From Trema orientale (taxonomy: Eukaryota > Streptophyta > Magnoliopsida > Rosales > Cannabaceae), in NCBI GenBank assembly GCA_002914845.1, contig JXTC01000263.1, positions 62,001-126,000 of the forward strand: a stretch of DNA of 64,000 nt, written 5' to 3'. Positions within the stretch are counted from its first letter, which is position 1. Every line of letters starts with the position of its first letter. The notes beneath the pieces are model-generated. The model was not told the origin of the DNA. It was given only the letters and a program-made list of their open reading frames with translations, and made no database searches. Positions 57,447-64,000 of this stretch are shown piece by piece. The position numbers were made by a program, and so were the translations under genes.

Positions 57447-59850
57447 TGTAGGAATTTGATCCAATACTTAGGAAAAATCATACATGCATACAAAACTATG
57501 GAGAAACACATAATCACATCATGAACGCAGCGGAAAAATTAGCAGATTTAGGTTTTAAAATTTTTACATGAAAATAGTTTTCATAACCATAGAACATGCA
57601 TACATCATATACAAGATCATGTATAACATAAATCAAATCTAGATACAAAATCCTAGAGATGAGATTAGGGTTTACCTCTTACAGCGTGCTCCTCCTTGAT
57701 CTCCTCGTTGATGGTGATCAAATCTCCAACCCTAGATCTTCTTGTCTATGCTCTTGCTATTGGTTGATGAGGTGAGTGAGCACCAAGTTGAATCCTTCGT
57801 TGGAGAACGATCAAGAACACATTCTTGATCTTTTGGAACACCGAGACTTGAGATGAGACTGAGATTGCAGGAAACTTTTTTCTCTCTTTCTCACTGTAGT
57901 TAGCGCAAAACCTCTCTCTCTCTCCCTTTATTATGAGTGTAGCACTTCTAGTGTTACTGTGCAGTTTTTCCTCTCATATATCTTATATATATAGGGCCCA
58001 AAACTACTAACCCTAGTCCAACTAGGATTGGGCTTGTTCTCCAATTTGGGCTTTGGGTGTATTTTTATAAATATGTCCAACTCATAAAACTTATTTATAA
58101 AAATACCAACTTCTGTGTAGAATCATTATTTTACACAATTTCTTGAAACTAATTTCAGAAATACCACTAACCAATTAATGAGCTTTATTGAGTTAGACAA
58201 GGACCTAATGGATCCAAATAATCTAAGCTCCAATAATATGATAAATACATAATAACTCTTATTATGGTATTTATATAAATACTATTAGTAAAGAGAATAC
58301 TCCACTAAAGGCCCAATGCTGCACTCTTAGATTAGATGTCATGCCTGTTATAGAGATCCATCTAGCATATTCTATACCACATATAGAATCCCTATACAAT
58401 GCCATAGTTGGATAGGTGAAATTACCATAATACCCCTCCAACACATATTTACTTTTAGGTTACCATCTTTCTATCAAGGAATAATGTTGTCGATAATTTT
58501 ATTCTCAATGGCCATTTAGACAAAATTATCAACCAATTCACAAAGTGAATACTAAGATCTTAGATTTAATTATTCCATGAATCTTGAAAGAACCTAAAGT
58601 GGCATTAATGTATAGTGTCCTTATAATAGGATATATCCTTCTAATTAATTAATCATATTAATTAATTAACTAATTAATCTCATTAATTAGTTGTCTAATT
58701 AATCTCATTAATCACTGGAGTTACTAATCAAATTAGTTATCTCTAACTATATTTCAATTACTATAATTAAAAATGTTACTAGATAAATAGTTATCATAAT
58801 CAACTATTGAATATTAATCTAATTATAATTCAAATCTTTTCTATCCTAATTAATCTTATTAATTACGAATTTGAATAATTCATGGATAGTAATTATTTAA
58901 ATCTAATCTAATTAGATTCAGTTTCAAATTTAAATTCAAAACTACATCCTAATTTAAATCAAATTTAAATTAACAATAATTACTAAAAATAAATAATTCA
59001 AATTTAAACTATCATGATTTTATAGATAATTATCTAATCATATTTAATCACATTATCATAATACCCCTCCAACACATATTTACCTTTAAGTTATCATCTT
59101 TCTATCAAAGAATAATGTTGTCGATAATTTTTTTCTCAATGGCCATTTAGATAAAATTATCAACCAATTCACAAAGTGAATACTAAGATCTTAGATTTAA
59201 TTATTCTATGAATCTTGAAAGAACCTAAAGTGGCATTAATGTATAGTGTCCTTAACTATTTGGTATTCCCATCAATTCATAAGCCATAACCTCCAATATG
59301 CCAGAGTTCACCTCTAATTTCATAGAGGTTAGTCTTTTAACAAATCAAAACGCTATAACCCATGAGAGCAAGTCCAGTCAAACATCAAGGATTAAGAGCT
59401 ATATGCTAAGAGCTAGTTTGTGGTAATGTAAGAATTGAGTTACGGCACTCCAATTCTTTATATTACCTGGTTCAGTTCAATACACATAACTTATTTATGT
59501 TGTACTAGTGTTTCTATCAGAAGTCAGATACTTCAATGATTTGAGATACATCATTCTTGTTGAGATAGACAAACACTACATTCTTTTATAAATAAAGTAT
59601 TCTATCTTTATTTATAGATTGTGAACTAATTTATTTAGACTTAGATAAAGAAACAAGTCTCTCCATAATTAACACTTAATCATGTTTATTTCTTTATACA
59701 TAAATAAAGTCATAGAATCTTTTTTAGATAAATAAACTATTCAACAAAGACAGTTTAATCTAGCAAATATCATAATTGCACATAGAAGAAAGTTATTTAC
59801 ACTAAAAGGGTAAAATTGAAAATCTGCTTTTTAGTGTAAATATCCCAACG
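57447..59850 (-). mobile_element. Solo LTR, family A, copy 3, enlarged by an internal duplication
   Basis: On the minus strand it starts CGTTGGGATATTTACAC (the first T has become C) and ends GATCAAATTCCTACA. It is flanked by a perfect 5-bp duplication AGCGC (57442-57446 and 59851-59855), with no internal element sequence, so it is a solo LTR left by LTR-LTR recombination. It aligns with 18963-20692 inverted. At 2404 bp it is about 620 bp longer than expected because of the repeated segment at 58430-59252. Confidence 0.88.
58430..59252. repeat. Internal direct duplication in the solo LTR
   Basis: 58430-58623 and 59053-59252 are about 95% alike, starting CATAATACCCCTCCAACACA and ending AATGTATAGTGTCCTTA. 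Between them lie about 430 bp of very AT-rich sequence built of TTAATTAATCTCATTAATT-type words, absent from copy 1. Confidence 0.85.
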
Positions 59851-60004
59851 AGCGCATATTATATCCTCAGATATCATGTGCGATCTCTCTCTATAATAGT
59901 CGCGACCTTCATCAAGCCATAAAAGTGACTAAGCTAAAATCAGGAGAACTTGCAAGATATGGAAACAGTATGCTGTGTGGAGATCAAGTTAGCTGACTAC
60001 TAGT

Positions 60005-60350
60005 TGTTACCCAATCTAGTATTATTACCCAATATTATTCGTATTGTAAAGTTTCCCATTCTCAAAATTAGGAAATACTGGGCTATAATCCTCTATATAA
60101 AGGAGGCTCAGTTTCATTGTTCATCAACTCACAATTCACTTCACTATACTTACGCTTTGAAATCTCTCTTTGCTCTCACATTGAGATATTAAAACTTCTT
60201 GTAATTCTCCAAAATATAGTGAAGAATTATGAATGTAGGCTCATCTTTTTTGAGATTAAACTACGTTAAAACTCTTGTCTCTTTTTATTACTTTTATTTT
60301 GCACATAATTTTGTTTATAATTCTACTTGTTGACAAAACCTCCATCAACA
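60005..60350 (+). mobile_element. Possible short LTR
   Basis: TGTTACCCAATC to CTCCATCAACA has TG/CA ends with TGTT/AACA inversion, a TATA box TATATAA (60094-60100) about 250 bp from its end, and a T/C-rich leader. No primer binding site follows and no partner LTR is seen, so this is tentative. Confidence 0.4.
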
Positions 60351-60625
60351 ATCTTAAACATAATAAACAAAGTGAAATAATAACCGCTTCAATTTAGAAA
60401 GATAATGGATTAAATCTGAAAGGTCTCAATTACAAAAATATATATAGGGCTTTGAATTAGCCCTAACCAATAACGTAGTTTAGCTAGACATAACGTAAGA
60501 ATACAAAACTAAACTTGTAATGAAAACTAACTTTGAAATAATGAAAAGAAAGAGGAACAGATGTAGAGTAGCTGTGGTATCAAGCTCTTCTATGCAGATG
60601 ATCCTTATAGAGTAGCTGCGGTATC
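60255..60625. repeat. Direct repeat block, copy 1 (pairs with 62505-62880)
   Basis: ACTCTTGTCTCTTTTTATTA, then TAGAAAGATAATGGATTAAA, then GGGCTTTGAATTAGCCCTAA, then GGTATCAAGCTCTTCTATGC are shared in order with 62505-62880. The block ends abruptly at 60625 where another LTR is inserted. Confidence 0.8.
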
Positions 60626-62047
60626 AGTTAGTTATAATTTATAAAAAAAACAAAACAAAATCAAAGATGAGTAGAAGTATGGAAAATAAAATCTTTTCCG
60701 GATTATATTTTTTATAAAAATCTTTTAGGATCTTTTTTATAGTCTAAATACATAGAAGAAATTGTGTACCTCAACCAATGAGTCTTTCTTCTTATGGACT
60801 AAGCTTGTAACTGCACAGGTGTGTGGGCACCTTGATCTTGATCAACCTCTAAGTGAGAATCTAAAAACTTCAATAGCCTCCAATGGTAGCTCCAAAAATT
60901 TATCTCTCTCAATTTTCTCTCAGTTTTCTATGCACTTGTCAAACTAATATTTCAGTCAAAACTGAACATCACACCCAAAAGTGGGGGGGAGGAGCCTATA
61001 ACCTAAGGAGGAAATTTAGCCAGCCTAATGGCCATGGGTTGGCCGAATTTTACTGCTATTTTAGCAGTGTGGTAGGCCCAAGATGCCCATCTCTTAGTGT
61101 GGCTTTTTTCTCCTTTTTTGTATAATTACCTAGAAAACTGTTTGAGCCCAATTGAGCCCATGCAGCCTAAGATCTTGGTATCGGTTGGGGGACCCAAATA
61201 GACCTATTTAATTCAAGCTCTAATAGACAAAGACCCAATTACAATTAATTCTTAAGAAATGGGCTTATACTATTAGTTATGAACTTATTCCACCAAAGGT
61301 CCAAACTGCACTCTTGAATTAAATAAATATCATAAGAAATTACCATTTTTCCCCTCTAATTATATCTTTCAATTCCTTGATACAAGACTATATCTAATCG
61401 ATGACCAAGCTTACAGAAAATCTTTAATTAATAAAATATCTAATTTTATTAATTACTTAGCTAAGGTTTAAATCATCTAAGCTCCTATAGCTCCTCAAGG
61501 CATTATTCACTTCTCTATATAATAGAGTTATGGATTCTATATATATAAGCATATGTTCCCAATACCCATAACAATGCATTACCAAAATGCTTGGGTCTAG
61601 ATAATTTCTTGATCCTTACCTTTTAACATCTCAAATAATATAAGTTATAAATATGAGTTCATCACTTATCTCAGGATTAAGAAGGACATGTATTAATTGT
61701 CAAGTTTATGAGAATATGTTCTTGTTAACGGCACTTATTACAAGAACATATTTCACATGGTCCATGTTCAATGTTTATACACAAAGATTTTTTGCACATG
61801 GTCATACTAATATAGATTAAGACACACTATAAATGCATAAAGTCTTGTAACACAGTCCAAAAGAAGTGTCTAGTTTCTTTTATTAGTTGTGAACAATCTT
61901 ATTTGATTTAATTAGAGAAAATATGTCTTAATTTTATAATTAAAATGTTATCACAAATACTATGCATGAAATATTCTTTTATTAAATATCCAAAATATTC
62001 AATAAATATCTATAAATAATAAATACTTTTTAGGCATAATCTTAATA
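60626..62047 (-). mobile_element. Probable solo LTR of another family, inserted into the repeat block
   Basis: It interrupts the block above: the left flank GTATC (60621-60625) and right flank GTGTC (62048-62052) are a near-perfect 5-bp duplication. On the minus strand it begins ATTAAGATTATGCCTAAAAA, continues with GGACCATGTGAAATATG, and ends with a leader-like AG-rich region. About 1.42 kb. End bases have decayed from the TG/CA pattern, and no coding sequence is present. Confidence 0.6.
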
Positions 62048-62510
62048 GTGTCAACCTCTTCTATGCAGATGATTCTTCTCCAGCTACCAAATGCTCTTTG
62101 TTCTTTTAAAATTCTCTTGAATCTCCTCTCTCTAAGTGTGTCCTTTTCTACCTTAAAATACCCAATTTATAGCTGTTGTGACCTTATGGGCATTTGAGAA
62201 AAATTCACAGAGTTTGAGTCCAAAAATATCAAAATGGCTGACATTTAGGTCATCCCGTCATTTTGTTCATAAATAATAAATATTTTTTGGGTATAATCCT
62301 AATAGTGTCAAACTCTTCTATGCAGACGATCCTTCTCCAGCTACCAAATGCTCTTTATTCTTTTGAAAGTCTCTTGAATATCCTCTCTCTAAGTGTTCCT
62401 TTTCTGCCTTAGAATACCCAAGTTATAGCTGTTGTGACCTTATAGGTATTTGAGAAAAATTCACGGAGTCTAAGTCCAAAAACATCAAAATGGCTAACAA
62501 AATGGTTGAA
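62014..62510. repeat. Tandem duplication, unit about 257 bp
   Basis: Unit 1 starts AAATAATAAATACTTTTTAG at 62014 and unit 2 starts AAATAATAAATATTTTTTGG at 62271. Both include CTTCTATGCAGA, TTCTCCAGCTACCAAATGCT and TTTGAGAAAAATTCAC. Each unit carries about 34 bp of the end of the adjacent LTR, so the duplication came after the LTR insertion. A third, partial copy lies at 62870-63083. Confidence 0.85.
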
Positions 62511-62880
62511 CCACGCTAAAACTCTTGTCTCTTTTTATTGCTTTAATTTTGCACGCAATTTTGTTCATAATTCTACTTGTTGATAAAATTTTCGTTAATA
62601 ATCTTAAACCTAATAAACATAGTGAAATAATAACAACTTCAATTTAGAAAGATAATGGATTAAATCTGAAAGGTTTCAATCATAAAAATATGTCTAGGGC
62701 TTTGAATTAGCCCTAACTAACAAAGTAGTTTAGCTAGACATAACGTAAGAATACAAAACAAAACTTGTAATGAAAACTAACTTTGAAATAACAAAAAGAA
62801 AGAGGAACAAATGTAGAGCAGTTGTGGTATCAAGCTCTTCTATGCAGACGATCCATGTGGAGCAGCTGCAGTGTTAAGCT
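62505..62880. repeat. Direct repeat block, copy 2
   Basis: Uninterrupted counterpart of 60255-60625; its right end continues into GATCCTTCTCCAGCTACC, showing what copy 1 looked like before the LTR inserted. Read on the minus strand it resembles the U5 region of a plant LTR. Confidence 0.8.
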
Positions 62881-64000
62881 CTTCTATGTGGACGATCCTT
62901 CTCCAGCTACCAAACGCCTTTTGTTCTTTTGAAACTCTCTTGAATCTCCTCTGTCTATGTGTGTCCTTTTTGACTTAGAATACCCAATTTATATTTGTTG
63001 TAACCTTATAGGTATTTGAGAAAAATTCATGGAGTTTGAGTTCAAAAATATCAAAATGGTTGACATTTAGGTCATCCCGTCAAGCTAGCGCCATAACGCC
63101 AAAAATCTAGTGTTGCGGTGCCCTATATTTTGATCTTTATGCCCTATGAGCGAGCGCCCCACTATTTGTACTCATCGATTTTGCATTTTCACCAACTTTT
63201 CGGCCCAAATTTCACTCATTTCTATCTTTTCTCTTCCAAAACACGTACAAAACATTAAATCACCAATAAAAACCTATAAGTAATAAGGAAACTTGTAAAG
63301 TAACGTAGACAAATCAACCAAATAATGTATATAGTTAAGCACTTATCCGTCTATGAAGATAGATGATAAATTAATACTCTTCTGCATTCAGAGCTCATAA
63401 ATTGGTAGCTCAAATAAATAAATATAACTCATAGACTAGTACAGTACTAAACTTGCTAGGTGATCTATCTACAAGAATTATCGTTATAAATATGAAGATA
63501 AAATTAAAGCACCAAGTGTTGACATCACACAACAACCACCAAATGTACATATGTTAAGACTCGAGCAAATTCTCAACCCTTCAAAAATTAAAGAAAATCC
63601 AAGACTGTGAGTATTTAGTAATTTTGAAAGTGAATATAAATAAATGATAATTTTTTTTTAAAGTAAACACTTAGGATTTTCATTTTTACCCTCAAAACGT
63701 TATTATCTTTATATTTAGAAGACCTTCTTGCCCATCCAGGAAATTATTCTTTAGTGTCTTTGGGAAAAGTCTAGTTAGTTTAGTGAAAATAAGTTAAGTC
63801 GATAAAACTCTTAATCCTATGAATATACAGTCTATAAATTAATTTCACTCGTTTATTTAAAACTAGTCTTTAAAAGGAAACTAAATCCCAAGTATTGATA
63901 ATTCTTAAAACATACTTTTCAGAAGTCAAAATGTCCTATTTTTAATGCTAAGGCCTCAAATAGTAGTAAAAAGATTCTCATACACCCATTTAGCATAATT
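62881..64000. other. Repeat-derived, then intergenic DNA
   Basis: 62881-63083 is a third copy of the 257-bp-type unit. The region to about 63240 includes minus-strand GGCGCTCGCTCATAGGGC (about 63146-63163). The GC-rich words and context suggest LTR sequence. The rest to 64000 is AT-rich with no gene seen. Confidence 0.45.

Noticed and set aside
60005-60350. Integrated pararetrovirus promoter
   Set aside because: The TATA box and leader could suggest it, but TG/CA-type ends and neighbouring LTR sequences make an LTR more likely, and no viral coding sequence is present.

Overview
This window is nuclear DNA from a flowering plant. It is AT-rich and gene-poor. It has two clear protein-coding genes, each with one intron, one nuclear tRNA gene, and a dense layer of transposable-element remains and simple repeats. 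The two proteins (a HOOKLESS1-type acetyltransferase and a ZIP6-type metal transporter), the tRNA-derived SINE, the Ty1/copia polyprotein remains and the initiator-tRNA-Met-type primer binding sites all point to an angiosperm. I cannot name the species or decide firmly between eudicot and monocot.

Layout. 1-5.9 kb: intergenic DNA with two abutting MITEs, a possible SINE and the upstream region of the first gene. 5.9-7.7 kb: HLS1-like gene (6250-7674). 7.7-13.4 kb: intergenic DNA with a SINE that keeps a perfect 18-bp target duplication and two more MITEs. 13.4-16.45 kb: a very old AT-rich satellite with a monomer of about 133 bp. 16.65-17.3 kb: a Tourist-type MITE. 18.35-25.15 kb: a MITE, a copia integrase scrap joined to a long LTR, a probable Ty3-type LTR with GC-rich duplicated blocks, and a diverged LTR carrying a palindromic MITE. 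25-33 kb: low-complexity DNA, a 1.1-kb degenerate minisatellite and a long-TIR element. 33.7-36.7 kb: a non-autonomous LTR element in tandem arrangement. 38.0-46.4 kb: a near-complete but dead Ty1/copia element with a nested solo LTR that holds the only assembly gap (41265-42184). 50.4-53.3 kb: ZIP6-like gene (50374-53269). 54.34 kb: tRNA-Ile(UAU). 55.7-57.35 kb: a non-autonomous hAT-type element with a second hAT MITE nested inside. 57.4-63.1 kb: solo LTRs and duplicated LTR-type blocks.

The two genes are unrelated in function and about 43 kb apart. One is a putative nuclear acetyltransferase of the hormone-responsive HLS1 family; the other is a membrane zinc/metal importer. Nothing suggests a cluster or joint pathway. 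I found no convincing new biological system. The most interesting observations are the MITE family found inside (TA)n tracts, the decayed satellite with higher-order structure, the dispersed GGTTACTAG-type minisatellite, nested insertions whose target duplications allow dating by order, and upstream ORFs before the HLS1-like start codon.
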